Source: Eulemur rufifrons
Lineage: Eukaryota > Chordata > Mammalia > Primates > Lemuridae
Length of the DNA stretch: 64,000 bases
Assembly (NCBI RefSeq): GCF_041146395.1
Contig: NC_091006.1
Coordinates: 8,314,001-8,378,000 of the forward strand
Reading direction: 5' to 3'
The notes under the pieces were generated by a model. That model saw only the letters and a list, made by a program, of their open reading frames with translations. It was not told the origin of the DNA and did not search any database. Each line of letters begins with the position of its first letter. The first letter of the stretch is position 1. Below, piece by piece: positions 1 through 13,345 of the stretch. A program made the position numbers and the translations under genes.

Positions 1-415
1 GGTGACGGATGAACACATGTGGTGCATGCATACAACAGAATGTTAACCACACATAAAAGGGAATGAAGCTCTGAGGCCTGCTACAACATGGATGGACCTT
101 GGAAGCAGTGTGCTAAGTGAAATAAGCCAGAAACAAAATGATATATGTTGTATGATTCTGCATATATGAAATATCAAGAGTAGGTAACTTCCCAGAGACA
201 GAAAGTAGATTAAAGTTTATCAAAGTCTGGAGTCAGGGAGGAATGGGGAGTCATTGTTTAATGGATACAGAGTTTCTGTTTGGGGTGATGAAAGTTTTCT
301 GTAGGAAAATAGTGATGATGGTTGTTTAACTTTGTGACTATGGTTCATTCCACTTAGTTACACACTGAAAAATGTTTAAGTTGCACATTTTTCATATATA
401 TTTTTAAAAGTCCTT
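1..415 (+). mobile_element. L1 3' end, sense
   Basis: Typical old L1 tail text (gctaagtgaaataagccaga, tcccagagacagaaagtaga, gtttaatggatacagagttt), entering from outside the window. Confidence 0.7.
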
Positions 416-1844
416 GATGGAAAAGTAACCCACCACATAAAACACACTCACTCTGATTAGAGAGTCCTCAATATAATCATGTATGGACTACAGACCCCTC
501 ATGACCCTCTGTAAGAAAGATCCAAACATTTAGCAACATGAGGCTGACCAGACAACTATAGATGCACAAAGTCAATGTATTTGCAAAGAGACTGAAGGTT
601 AAGCTGGACACACAGACCACAACACTCCCAGGAGACGCAAGCTTCTGGTGGCTTCTGACTTTATCTGGTCCCGCCCACTATTCAGAACTTGTTGTGGGGT
701 TCCGATAGGGGAGATAATGGGCCTGTTCCCTGGACAGTCTGTGTGAGGACACAGGGCCCTCCACTAGGGCTCCACACCCAGCTCTGACCATCTGGACATT
801 GTGAGGAGGACTCTAGCATGGGCTCAGGGACAACACAAGAGAATCAACTACAGAGAGGAACCCAGAGCTGGAAGAGCTGGTCAATGAGCCAGAGCTGGGC
901 TCCTGCAGGTCACCAGTCCAGGCCACCCTGAAGCAGGACCTCCTGCAATCCGACACCCCTGAGACACAGCTCCGTCCTTAGGCTTCCTTCCTGGTGACAC
1001 ATCAGGGTCGCTCAGATCAAGCTGTCCAGAGGGTGCAGCACCTTGGACAGCGCCAATGTCAGCTTCACCCTTCCCCCCTACCAGGGATCAGAACACATGG
1101 CAGAGGCCAGTGAGGCCAGAGATTGAGAGGGGACGGCGACCACAGGGGCAGCTGCCTGGAATGGGAGCGGGTCGGGACACCAACCTAGGCAGCAGCAGAG
1201 GCCCAGGGAGAAGGTGGTGCAGGAAGGAAAACCCAGGCTTGGGCAGGAGAGGAGAGGAGGACACAGGCTCTGTGGGGTGCAGCGCAGTGTGGGACAGTGT
1301 GTGACGCCATCTCAGCAGGTGAGGCCAAGTCCAGGTGAACAGGAGAGGAAGCAGCTCCACCTCCCCCGACCCAGGACATGAAGTGTGTGGTGCTGTGTCC
1401 CCAGAGTCTGGGTCCCCTGTTCTGGACCCTGGCAGTGAGAAGTGAAGTTGCCTTCTCCCCCCTTCCCAGTCTGCTCCCTTGACATTGACCTTCCTCTCAT
1501 GCCCCTTCCTTTTCCACTCCCTAACCTCTACCCAGTGCTCAGAGCCAGACATCACTGTCCCCCCACCCCCACCCCGGGGACATGCACAGTGTAACCTACC
1601 GCAGACAAAAACGGACAGATTGGGACTCACAGAGCTGGAATTTGATGGAGCTTTGACAACACATAGCCAAGACCCCACGGGAAATGTCTACCTGTGGATG
1701 TTGAACAAAACACGCCCCCTGGCCTGGCGCCTCTGCCCTCCACACTTTCCCCGCTGCCCACCAGGGGGCAGCAACGTCCCCCAGCTGGAGCTTCCCGGGG
1801 CGCGGACCTCCTTCAGTGCCGACCTCAGCCAGGCAGTCTGACCC
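416..1844. other. Unassigned sequence upstream of gene 1
   Basis: GC-rich from about 700 on, with no splice-supported exon and no repeat I can name. Several open frames overlap on both strands without recognisable protein features. Confidence 0.4.
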
Positions 1845-2983
1845 TCACCCCCAGTGCCTCAGATAACTGTGCTCCTCGCTCTCCACGCTCCCCACACCAC
1901 TTTGTCACCTCCTCCGCCACCAGGCATCCGCCACCTGAAGGCCGCTCCCCCTGCAGGCGGCTCCTGCACTGCACACCTGCGTCCTCTCCAAAAGGGCACT
2001 TTCCCTCATGACCTTCTCTCCAGCGTCACCACCTATCTCTGCACCTGCTCACCAAATGCCGCCCGGCTGCGCCTGTCCTGGTCCCTGGGGAATCAGGGCC
2101 CAGCCCGGAGCTGACACGGAAGAGGGGCTCCTTGACGGTGGAAGCCAATGGACCAGACACACGGTGACCTGCCCCACGGTGTGCGAAGACAGGGCACAGG
2201 CTCCCTGCAGGGTGTGACCACCTGGCCCCTGCTCTCTGGCAGATGAGGGGCCTCGACCCCTCATGACTGGGGAGGGAGGACACAGCTCGACAGGTGGACA
2301 GGGATGAGGGAGGAGCCCCTTCAGCTCCCAGGCTCAGCCCACACCCACCGCCCCCTGAGTTGTGAGCAACTTGACCCCCCTCACACCCACGGGCTCTCTG
2401 GCCACTGCCTGTCCTTCCTCTGCACAGAGGGGCTCGACCAGGCTCTGAAACTCTCCAGGCCAGACCCCAGATGAGTCATCAGTGGGAGGCTGAGCCCCTC
2501 CTGGCCACAGAGGCCATTAGGAGACAGCAGGAGTCTCTCCAGGTCTGACCCCTGCTCTGCCCCACCTGCCCCCTCCTGGGTCTCTGAGAGTCGCATCCTT
2601 TGGGGTCCCTGTGCAGCTGCCCACCCCTCTGTACCACCCATGGGAAGGCGGGTTCACCACAGGACAGTCAGCAGCACAAAAGACAGAGGCCACACAGGAC
2701 AGTCAGGGACAACCTGGATGGGCCCTGAGTCACAAATCAGCTACCAGACCCCAGGGAGCCAGACAGTGCCTGAGACCTGTCCCTGGTGACCACAGGGCCC
2801 ACAGCCCCCCACTGACCCACCAGCACAGGCCTCTCCTCAGAGGACGAATGAGAGCCTCACACTGCACAGCTCCAGGAAGGACAGTTCCCCCTGGGACACC
2901 TGGGTCCTGTAAGATGAGTCCAATGAGAGAGGGAGGGTCCCTGTCACTAGTCATCACTCAACTGGCCCGATGCACAACCTCTG

Positions 2984-3042
2984 TGTCTGTGTGTATGTCT
3001 GAATCTGTTTTGGTTGCACTTGTGTGTGTGTCTGTCTCTGTG

Positions 3043-3075
<33 letters not shown>
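2984..3075. repeat. (GT)n tract upstream of gene 1
   Basis: GT-rich tract ending in a pure run, about 310 bases before the ATG. A shorter allele precedes gene 2. Confidence 0.85.
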
Positions 3076-3089
3076 AGGTTGGGGTGAGC

Positions 3090-3386
3090 AAATCCTTGCT
3101 GAAAAAGGCAAAGGCCTCAGGAGGTTTCTGAGGCCTGAAATGCAGACAGAGAGAAAGGGGAAGGAGGGACAAGGGAAGCAGGACTGAAAGGGGAGGGGTC
3201 AAGGAGGCTTCCTAGACACAGGCCCCGCCCCAGTCCCCTGACCCTGGAAAGTGCTCCTGCCCCAGGGGGAGGCTCAGCACAGAGGGAGGAAGGACAACAG
3301 AGCTGACAGGTCAGACCAGTCCTGCTCCAGAGCGTTCCTGGAGCCCAAGCTCTTCTGCACAGAGGACAGAGCAGGCAGCAGAGACC
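3090..3386 (+). promoter_or_regulatory. Gene 1 proximal promoter and 5' UTR
   Basis: TATA-less sequence directly upstream of the ATG, strongly alike in both genes. A GC box (cccgcccc, about 3224-3231) could bind Sp1, which is known for CEACAM promoters. The last roughly 110 bases (cagaggacagagcaggcagc region) resemble known CEACAM 5' UTRs. The exact transcription start cannot be read from sequence alone. Confidence 0.5.
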
Positions 3387-3450
3387 ATGGAGCCCCCCTC
3401 AGAGCCTCCCCGCAGAGGGCGCGTCCCCTGGCAGGGGCTCCTGCTCACAG
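3387..3450 (+). CDS. CEACAM6-like: Gene 1 exon 1: start codon and first part of leader peptide
   Basis: The ATG sits in a strong context (gagaccATGG) and the exon ends at cacag|gtgag. It is 64 nt, the usual length of CEACAM leader exons, leaving phase 1. The encoded [12 protein letters not shown] closely matches the human CEACAM leader. Gene 2 has the same exon with only a few changes. Confidence 0.93.
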
Positions 3451-6400
3451 GTGAGAGGGAGGATGTCCTTGAAGTGGGTGGGAGGAGGGAGCACAGACAC
3501 TGGCCTGGGTCTCCTGGGGAGGACGGGGCTCTGAGAGGGACAGAGGGCTTCTGTTGGAGCCTGAAGAGGGGAGGGGACAACAAAAGGGGAGAGGAGGTCA
3601 CAACAGGAAAGCAGCATTGAACTGGATTTGGAAAGAAGCCAGACGGTCTCGATTGCTCTGTATTCTCCAGGCTAATCATCAGTGGTCACTACATTTTGAA
3701 AATGGTAATAACTATGTCAGGGTGACGCTTCAAGTAAACATAACCAGGGGCACTAAACGTGGCCCTTACCCACCAGTGTCAGATATTATCTTATGTGCAT
3801 TGTGAAATAAACACCAGGACGTGGAGGGCCCTGGGAACGCTCATTCACTCACCCACAGGTGTCCGCAGCCTGTCCCAGGCTCTGGGGCACAACAAAGGTC
3901 AGACACGTCCCTGCCCTCACGGAGCTCATGTCCCAGTGGGAGGAAGACAGACAAGCAGAGACATCTCGAATGTGAGGCCAGCTGTGGACAAGAGCCACGG
4001 ATGGAACAGGCAGAGAAAGGTCAGGAAGGGAAGACCCAGGGTCCCTAGAGGAGGTGGCCAGGGAAGGTCCCTCCCAAGGACGCCCCTGAGTGTGAGCAGG
4101 GATCTGAGGGCAGTGGAGGATGAGCCATGCAGACACCTGGGAAGAGGATTCCCAGCAGGGGCATGGTCAGTCCAGAGGCGCTGGAGTGATGGTGGTCACA
4201 CTGCTGACCTTGGCCTAGAGGACACACTCACATCACAGACTCACCCACAGACACACAGTCCCCCACACACTCACACAGTCATACACTCACACACACACAC
4301 ACACACACACTCACACACATGCCCCAAGGCTAAGGGTGAAGAGACCTGCTCCGGACCCAGGGCCCATCTTTCCATCCCAATTCCAAGGTCCCAATATGGA
4401 TTGATTCTCTCTCCTCCCTCCTAGTCTCACTTGTAACCTTCTGGAACCCGCCCGCCACTGCCCAACTCACTGTGGAATCCGTGCCGCCCAATGCTGTGGA
4501 GGGGAAGGACGTTCTTCTACTCGTCCACAGTCTGCCACAGGATGCTTTTGGCTACAACTGGTACAGAGGGGACAAGGTGGACAGCAGCTATCGAATTGTA
4601 TCATATGTAACAGGCACTCACGTAAACACCACAGGGCCTGCATACAGTGGTCGAGAGACAATTTACCCCAATGGATCCCTGCTGTTCCAGAACGTCACCC
4701 TGAATGACACAGGACACTACACCCTACACCTCATAAAGGCAGATCTTCAGAATGAAGAAGTAACTGGACAGTTCCGCGTGTACCGTGAGTGATTCCCTGT
4801 GACCTCTGGGTGTTCAGCGGGTGGGGCGGGGGGAGGTTAGTTCTACTTCACACACGGACTTGTGAGGCCTGGACTGTGCCTGCCTCCCCCTCTGCATCAT
4901 GTCCCATGTTGGGGTTTGGGCACTTAGTGCAGGACACACACAGGGGAGACAAACTTCAGAAGATCAGAATCCTTTCCTGCGTCCAGACCCTGCAGACAGT
5001 CCCTACAGAGGAAGGAGCAGTGTGACAGGTAACTCAGCAGGCATCAGTCTCAGTTCAGCCCCCGGGACCTCCCCATGGACATGACCCTCACAAAGACCCT
5101 GTAGGACTCAGTCAGGTCCCTATCCTCAACTCCAGGGGCCTTATTCGGCATCCGGGGACCCCAACATTAGTGGTGGGTTCAGCTGCATCTGCAGCTCAGA
5201 GGGGGAGATTCCGGTCTGGGGAGTGAGGAGCAAATGGAGAATTAGTCAGTTTTACTCTAGAACTAAATCACCTGCCTCAACAAGCTGAGTCAGTGTCAGG
5301 AATGCCCAGGCCTCCCCCTCAGCCCCTCCTCCTTCATTGGACTCTAAACCAGGTGCTTCCTGGTGTGTCCGTGTCACTGTCACGGAGGGTACAGGAGAGG
5401 ATGCGGCTTTCTTTCTCCCTCCACACTGACATCTGAACCAGCACAGGGCCCAACTTGCGACTCAGGAGTTCTCTGATGAAGGAGGGAGGGAATGAATGAA
5501 TGAATGATCCATAACCTCTTCAGAGACAGGATCCTGGATGCAGAATCCTAGGAAGTTCTGACCACGCCTGTTCCCTGTCCCCTCAGGGGCTGAGACCCAA
5601 GCTCCATCCTTCTGACCCCTGCCCCTAAAGCCACCAGGAACCTGTCTCATATGACTCTGGGGCTTCCCAGCTGTGGGTGGTTTCAGGGCTCCCTGGTCCT
5701 GGTCCTGGGGTCTCTGAAGTCCCTGGAACCCCCCTGCTCACTGCCATGGCACGTCTAGCTCTTTCTGCTCTTCTGTGTCCCTGATCTTCCTCCCCCTTCA
5801 TTCCAGCTGGGACTGTGCCTGCCCTCACAGCTTCCTCCACCCTCCAGCTTTCCCCTGACACTCCCACTAAGAACCACTGCCTGTCCTGGTCCCTTTGTGC
5901 TAACACTGTGGCCAGGCTCACCTCATGTAAAGGAACAGAAGTTAGAGAAGCCACTCCTGCCAGGCTCCATTATGAGCCAATGTCCTCAGGTCACCAGGAT
6001 AACGACCTTCCACTGTGTCCCCACCCAGGGCTCTTTCCTTCTCAGGCCAAAAAGTGGGAGAGGGCATGGCACAAAGATGGGTGACCCCTCCATCTACTCT
6101 CAACACTGCCTGACCAGGGGTCAGAGGAGAAGGACAGGTCTGCAGCCCCCAAAGCCACAGGCTCATTTCACCGACTGTCTCCTGACTCCAGCCTCGTCCT
6201 GGCATGGGGCTCACATCTTCCATGGTTCCTGGGACCTTCCAGGTGGAGCTGGCCAGACCAGTGTTCTCTGAGCGGTGACAGCCTGCTCCACAAGCACCTG
6301 TATGATTATGACACCGATATCAGAAGGCAGGATCCCTCAGATGGTGAGATGCACGAGCCAGGGCACCTCACGTAGACTCTGCCCAGTTTGCACAAATTTT

Positions 6401-9400
6401 ATCAAACCCTAGTTGTGTTTCCAAAGCTCAACAGAAAGGAAGAAAGCATTTCACATGCCTTGTCGGGCTCCTCCTCATTTTGCATAACTTTCCACAGGAA
6501 TCAGGGATGTGGAGCTCTTTCTAAATTTATTACCATCACACATATCATTTCTCCTAATTTGGTATCTTTCTCTTCTTATTACTGTTGAGACACCTCAGAC
6601 TTCCCTCTGACCAGTTCTGTCCTCCTAACCGCACTCATGCGTCTCTCTCTACCCAGGGAGTCACCGAGTCCCTGCAGCATCTTCCTTTGAGCATAATGTG
6701 ACCTGCTGGACTGCAGAGCTTGGTCCAAGACCTCATCGTGCTCTCTAGAGAAATATTCCTCCCAGCAATTGGTCTTAGATCCTGAGTATTAATAACACTT
6801 TTCAGACATGGAAGAAACTTAACTTCTCGTATTCCTATCCCATCTGCCCAACACACGAGGTCCATGAGGCCAGATTCCAGCACGTTCGTGCTCCCCGTAT
6901 TTCACCAGTCAGCTCTGCATTTGCAAATGTCCATGTGTGTTTCTGAAATGACCCGCACACAGTCCTCACCTGCCCTCTGCATGGGGAGAAGGGACATTAA
7001 GGACCAAGGGCAGGGAACATGGCTCCGTTCCAAACCCACTGGCTCCTACTTGTCCCCTCACTCTTTTCTAGATCATTCCTTGGACTCCGTTCTACCTTTT
7101 AGGAGTCACTGGCTCATGTCAGTCACCATCAAGCAACTGGGAAAAACTGCCCCCACCTGTGGCCCCACAGCCTGACTGCTGAGCTGATCTCCAGGCTGGC
7201 TCCTGCTCTCCCTGCGTTATTTGTGCTCAAACACCCAGCCCCAGGCCAGGCTGCCCAGTAACCTCAGGGTCTAAGGACAATGGGAAGTCCCATCAGTACC
7301 CATCTCTGGGATATCTGAGGACAGACTCAGGGAAACACACCTAGGGGGGCAAAGTAGGACTATGAAGGTAGGAGGGACCTAACGCCCGCACATTCCAGGT
7401 GGGGGCCACAAGGCCAGTCAGGCAGTCAGGGAAGGACCAGGAGAGGCGCCAGGGTCGGGGTGCAGGGGCACTCTGGCTCCAGGTGCTGTGTCCATCCACC
7501 ACCCAATGCTGCTGCTCAGTTGAGAAAGTCTGTGCATCTCCCACACACAGAGCAGATGGCCTCACGTTCTCTGAGCCCTCAGATCATTATGCATGTGTCT
7601 TGTGACACACACTCCTGCCTTGGTCTTTGTTTTTTTGTTTGTTTTTGTTTTTGTTTATTTGTCTTTTTGTTTGTTTTTGAGACAGAGTCTCACTCTGTTG
7701 CCCAGGCTAGAGTGCTGTGGCATCAGCCTAGCTCACAGCAACCTCAGACTCCTGGGTTCAAGCAATCCTCCTGCCTCAGCCTCCCGAGTAGCTGAGACTA
7801 CAGGCATGCGCCACCATGCCGGCTAATTTTTTCTATATATTTTTTAGCTGTCCATATAATTTCTTTCTATTTTTAGTAGAGATAGGGTCTCGCTCTTGCT
7901 CAGGCTGGTCTCGAACTCCTGACCTCAAGCGATCCTCCTGCCTTGGCCTCCCAGAGTGCTAGGTGCCTTGGTCTTTTAATCACTCAGGTTGGCTGAGAGG
8001 TTAGAGATGCCAACTCTGATTGACGGATGACTTTAGAGGAATCAAAGGTACTGCAAAGGGCAACCTTCTCTCTGTTATCTGCACAGTGGAGTTACCCAAA
8101 CCCTCCATCACAAGCAACAACTCCAGCCCCGTGGAGGACGAGGACTCCGTAGCACTAACATGTGAACCTGAAACTCAAAACACGACTTACCTGTGGTGGA
8201 TAGATGGTCAGAGGCTCAAGGACAGTGATAGGCTGGTGATGTCAATGGACAACAGGACCATCATTTTACTCAGGATCACAAGGAATGACACAGGACCCTA
8301 TCAGTGTGGAAACTGGAACCCAGTCAGTGGCAACCGCAGTGACCCACTCACTCTGAATGTGCTCTGTGAGTATTTTCTGTTCCTCCATGGCCCAGGCTGC
8401 AGCCCAAATTCACACAGCCAGAGACCAGACCACTCAGTCCCTCTTGTGTCCAAGTTCACAAACCCTCACCCATGAACACCCAGGCTGGTCATGGCTTCCT
8501 GCCCCAGGAAAACCCAGCCCAGCCCAGCCTTGAACAAGAATAGGAGGGAGGGGCTGCTCCTGTCTTGAGATGCTCATGGTCAACAACCTGTGATGAGACA
8601 AACAGGTCAGTGTTTCAATTTCTGAGACACAGGTTATGGTTGCGATTTTTTTTTTAAGCATGTTGACCAGGCTGAGAAACAGTGGTGGGATCACAGCTCA
8701 CTGTCACCTCGAACTCCTGAGCTCAAGCAATCCTCCTGCCTCAGCCTCCTGAGTAGCTAAAGCTACAGGCATGCACCACCAAGCCCAGTTAGTTTTTTAA
8801 ATTTTTTGTAGAGATGGGGTCTTGCTCTATTGCCCAGGCTGGGGTTAAACTACTGGCCTCCTACCATGGCCTCCAAAAGCACTGGGGTTACAGGTGTGAG
8901 CCGCCACACATGGCTGGGTTGTAACTTTTTAAACAAGATTGTGACAACATTCAAAGGGACACTGTGGCCCTTCTACAGACCAGGAGCTTCCTCTTTCCTC
9001 TGATGACATCACATGTGGCTTTGTTCTCTTTGTCCAGATGGACCCGACGTCCCCACCATTTCCCCCCCAGACTCCTCTTACTGTCAAGGTGAAAACCTCA
9101 ACCTCTCCTGTAAGGCAGCCTCTAACCCACCTGCACAGTATTCCTGGTTTTTCAATGGGAGTCTCCAGGAACCCACACAAGAGCTCTTCATCCCCAACCT
9201 CACTGTGGATAACAGCGGATCCTATACCTGTTTCGCCTACAACTCTGCCACTGGCCGCAACAGGACCACAGTCAAGACTATCACAGTCTCCAGTAAGTGA
9301 ATCTCTGAAAGATTGGCATTAAGTTTTGGCATGGACTGTGTCTAGTGTTCAGAGAAGAGCCATAAAGAAGTTTTCTTTCACAGCCTGAGTCCTGGGCACA

Positions 9401-12400
9401 AACGTGTCCCAGGTTCCCCCCTGAGCCCTCCCACTCCATCTCTGCAGACTGTCTGTTCCCCTGGCTTCTCTGATTTCACACACTTGACCTTGGGTTCAGC
9501 CTGGAGTATGGAGAGGGGGTTCCCTCAGCCCCAGAGAGCCCCATCTAGTGGGAGGGTCTTCACAGAGGGGAGAGGAGGAAGAGGCCTCAAGGTCAAGTGG
9601 CTTCTCTCTGTCACCAAGTCCCTTTCTGTCACAGTTTTCTTTTCTTTTACCTACCCCATGAGCTCCAAGGAACACAGAAGGTTTTAACATAGGCTCACTT
9701 TATTTTTGCCCAGATGAGAAGATGAAACCCCTTGGAGGAGGCATGAGCATCTTGGAGCTCTGCTCCCTGCTCGCCTGGTGACCGGCTGTGCTGTGACCTC
9801 ATCTAGGGTAGACGGGTGTTTACAAAGAGAGTGAAGGTACCAGCCACTATATAGTATATATAGTGGTGAAATGTACATAACAAAATTTACCATTGTAACC
9901 ATTTTAAGTGGAAAGTTCTGTGCTATTAAGTACATTTATAGTGTTGAGCAACTATCACCACTATCCATTTCCAGAACTTTTTCATCTTACCATATTAAAC
10001 TCTGTGCTCACTAAAAATAATTCTCTATTCGTTGTCCCCAGAGTCCCTGGTTCACCATTCTATTAATATTTTCTTTCTATATGTAGTCAACTATTCCAAA
10101 CACCTCATATAAATGGAATCATACATTTGTCCTTTTGAGTCAGTCTTATTTTGCTTAGCATAACGTCTTCAAGGTCCAACCCTGTTGTAGCGTGTATCAG
10201 AATGGTATTCCTTGTTTCGACTGCATAACATTCCATCGTATGGATGTACCTCATTTTGCCTATCCACTTATCTTTCGATGGACTTTTGAGTTGTTTGCAC
10301 AATTTGTCTATTGTGAATAATAGTGCTGTGAGCACAGGTGTGCAAATATCTGTTTGAATTCTTACTTTTGATTCTTTTGAGTACTTGGCCAGAACTGGAA
10401 TTGCTGGATCATATGGTAATTCTTTGTTGAATTTTTTGAGGAATTGCGATACCGTTTTCCATAGGACCATTTTACATTCCCACCAGCAATGCATAAGAGT
10501 TCCAATTTTCCCACCTCCTAGAAAACACTTCTTTGAGTTTTCCTTTTTTATCAAAGCCATCCTAATGTATGTGAAGTCATATATCATTGTGGTTTTGATT
10601 TACATCTCCCTAAGTATTAATGGTGTTGAGCATCTTTTCATGTTTTTATTGGCCATTTGTATGTCTTCCTTGAAGAAATGTCTATTTTACTCCTTTGCCC
10701 ACTTTCAATTGGAGTTTTGTTGCTGTTGAGTTCTAATAGTTCTTTATATATTCTGGAAATTAATCTCTTATCAGATATATGATTTGCAAATATTTTTCCC
10801 ATTCCATGGGTGGCCTATTTACTTTGTTGCTAGGGTCCTTTCACATGCAAACATTTCTTGTCTTTATGAAGTCCAATTTATCTACTTTTTCTTTTGTTAC
10901 ATATGCTTCTGGTGTCATAGCCAAGGAATCATTGCCAAATCCAATGTCATGAAGCTTTTACCTGATGTTTTCTTCTAAGAGTTGTACAGTTTTAGTTCTT
11001 ACATTTAAGTCTTTGATCCCTCTTGAGTTTATTTTTGTATATGGTGTTAGGTAAAGATTCAACTCATTCTTTTGCGTGTATATTCAGTTTTCCCAAAATC
11101 ATTTGTTGAAAAGACTACCCTTTCCCCATTGAATAGTCTTGGCACCCTTGTCAAAAATCATTTAGCCATATATACCAGCATTTATTTCCGGGCTTTCTAT
11201 TCTTTTCCATTGGTTTCTATGTCTGTACCAAATTGTATTGATTTGGCTTTTAGTAAATTTTGAAATCAAGATGTGAATCCTCCAGCTATATTCTCCCTTT
11301 TCAAGATTGTTTTGACCACTAGAGTCCCTGAGATTCCATATGAATTTTAGTATACATTTTTCTATTTCTGCAACAATGTCCCTGGGATTCTGATAGGGAT
11401 TGCATTGAATGTGTAGATCACTTTGGGTGGTATTGTCATCTGAATAACAAGTCTTCCAACCCATGAAAATAAAATATCTTTCTATCCATTTACATCTTCT
11501 TTAATTGCTTTTGGCAATGTTTTCTTGTTTTCAGGGTACAATTCTTATACCTTCTTATTCCTAAGTACTTTATTATTTTTTATACTAATGTGAATTGAAT
11601 TATTTTCTTAATTTCATTTCAGATTGCTTATTGTTAATGTATAGAAATACAATTCATTTTTGGATGTTGATTTTGTATCCTGAAGCTTCATTGATTGCGT
11701 TAACAGTTTTTGAAAAAACTGTTAGGGTTTTCTACATATATGTTTCTGACATCTGCAAACAGAGATAATTTTACTTTTTCTTTCCAATTTGGATGTCCTT
11801 GTTTTTTCTTGCCTAATTCTCCGGCTAAGGATGCAATACCATGTTGAACAGAAGTGGCAAAAGCAGGCATCCTTGTCTTGTTCTTAATCGTAAAGGAAAA
11901 GCTGTCAGTCTTTCACCACTGAGTAGATGATGTTAGCTTTGGGCTTTTCATATGTTGCCCTTACCATGTTGAGGTAGTTTCCTTCTATTTATACTTAGTG
12001 TGTTTTTACTAGGAAAGAATGTTGAATTTTGTCAAATGATCTCATTGATTTAATCTCCTTACTAGTTATAGGTCTATTCAGATTTTCTATTTCTTCATGA
12101 TTCCATCATGGTAGGGTTTGTGTTTCTAGGAATTTCTCCATTTCATCTAGTTATCCCATTTGATGGCAAAAATTATTTCTAGTACTCAAATAATCTTTAT
12201 TATTTCTGTAGAATTCATAATAATGTCTCTTCTTTCATTTCTGATTTTTGGGATTTGAATCTTCTCTATTTTTTTTCCTTAGTCAATCTAGTTAAAGATT
12301 GTCAATCTTTTTTGAAGAACCAAGTTTTGGTTTTATTGATTTTCTGTATTGTTTTTCTCTTCTCCACTCTAATCTTTATTATTTCCTTCATCTGCTATCT

Positions 12401-13310
12401 TTGACTTTAGTTTGCACTTTTTTGCAGGGGATGGGGTGACATATTTTCATTCTCTCACGTGGGTAGAGTGCAGTGGTGTCAACGTACCTCACTGTAACCT
12501 CAAACTCCTGAGCTCAAGTGATCCTCCTGCCTCAGCCTCCCCAGTAGCTGGGACTAGAGGCACACGCCACAACAGCCCCCTAGTTTTTCTATTTTTAGTA
12601 GAGATGGGGTCTCACTCTCATTCAGGCTGGTATCCAACTCCTGAGCTCACGCAATCCTCCCACCTCAGCCTCCCACAGTGCTAGGATTACAAGTGTGAGC
12701 CACAGCACCCAGGCTGTTCCTATTCTATCTCCTTAAGTTGTAAAGCTAGGCTGTTGATTCGGATCTTTTCTCTTTTTTAATGTGCTTACGGTTATAAATT
12801 TCTTGCACAACATTCTTAACTTCTCTGAGCCTCAGATTCCTCAACCAAAAATTGCAACAAGAGTACTTGCTTCATACTTTCTTTTAAAGATTTAAATATT
12901 AATAGCCAATTAAGCCTTTAGGAAAATGCGACACACAATGGAAATGTTCTATAAATGTTAGCTGCTACTATTGCTGCCATTATCATTAGCCTTGAAGTCA
13001 GGTAGTCCTAGAGTCAAATCCCAGATCCACCTTTCAACAGCCATATGACTTTGGGTAAGTTCTCTCACCACTGTAAGCTGTTGGTTTTTTCATTTGTAAA
13101 GTGAAAATGATGTATCTCTGACAGAGTTATTATACAGATCAGATGAGATACTCATAAAGTGTTTAGCACAGGGCCTAGCACACAGTAAGCACCCCACAAT
13201 AGTAGCTAACATTAGCATTAATTGTCAGCCTTGAGCTGACTGGTGAGGGCTAATCCACAAATGGTTGCAACAGAAATAAAGAAGAAACAGACAAAAAAGG
13301 TATTTTATAC

Positions 13311-13345
<35 letters not shown>

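Larger units (their letters stand above)
1845..3386 (+). repeat. Upstream segmental duplication, copy 1 (pairs with about 25125-26647)
   Basis: Long near-identical sequence upstream of both genes, including a shared GT microsatellite near 2984-3075. It marks the 5' part of the gene duplication. Homology upstream of about 1845 fades. No gene is seen within it. Confidence 0.75.

Noticed and set aside
3759..4424. 221-residue frame before gene 1 exon 2 (twin at 27019)
   Set aside because: It lies in intron 1, runs through the CA microsatellite and has low-complexity His/Thr content. Its conservation merely reflects the gene duplication.
10105..10587. Minus-strand frame of 160 residues
   Set aside because: It is the L1 ORF2 remnant, not a host gene.
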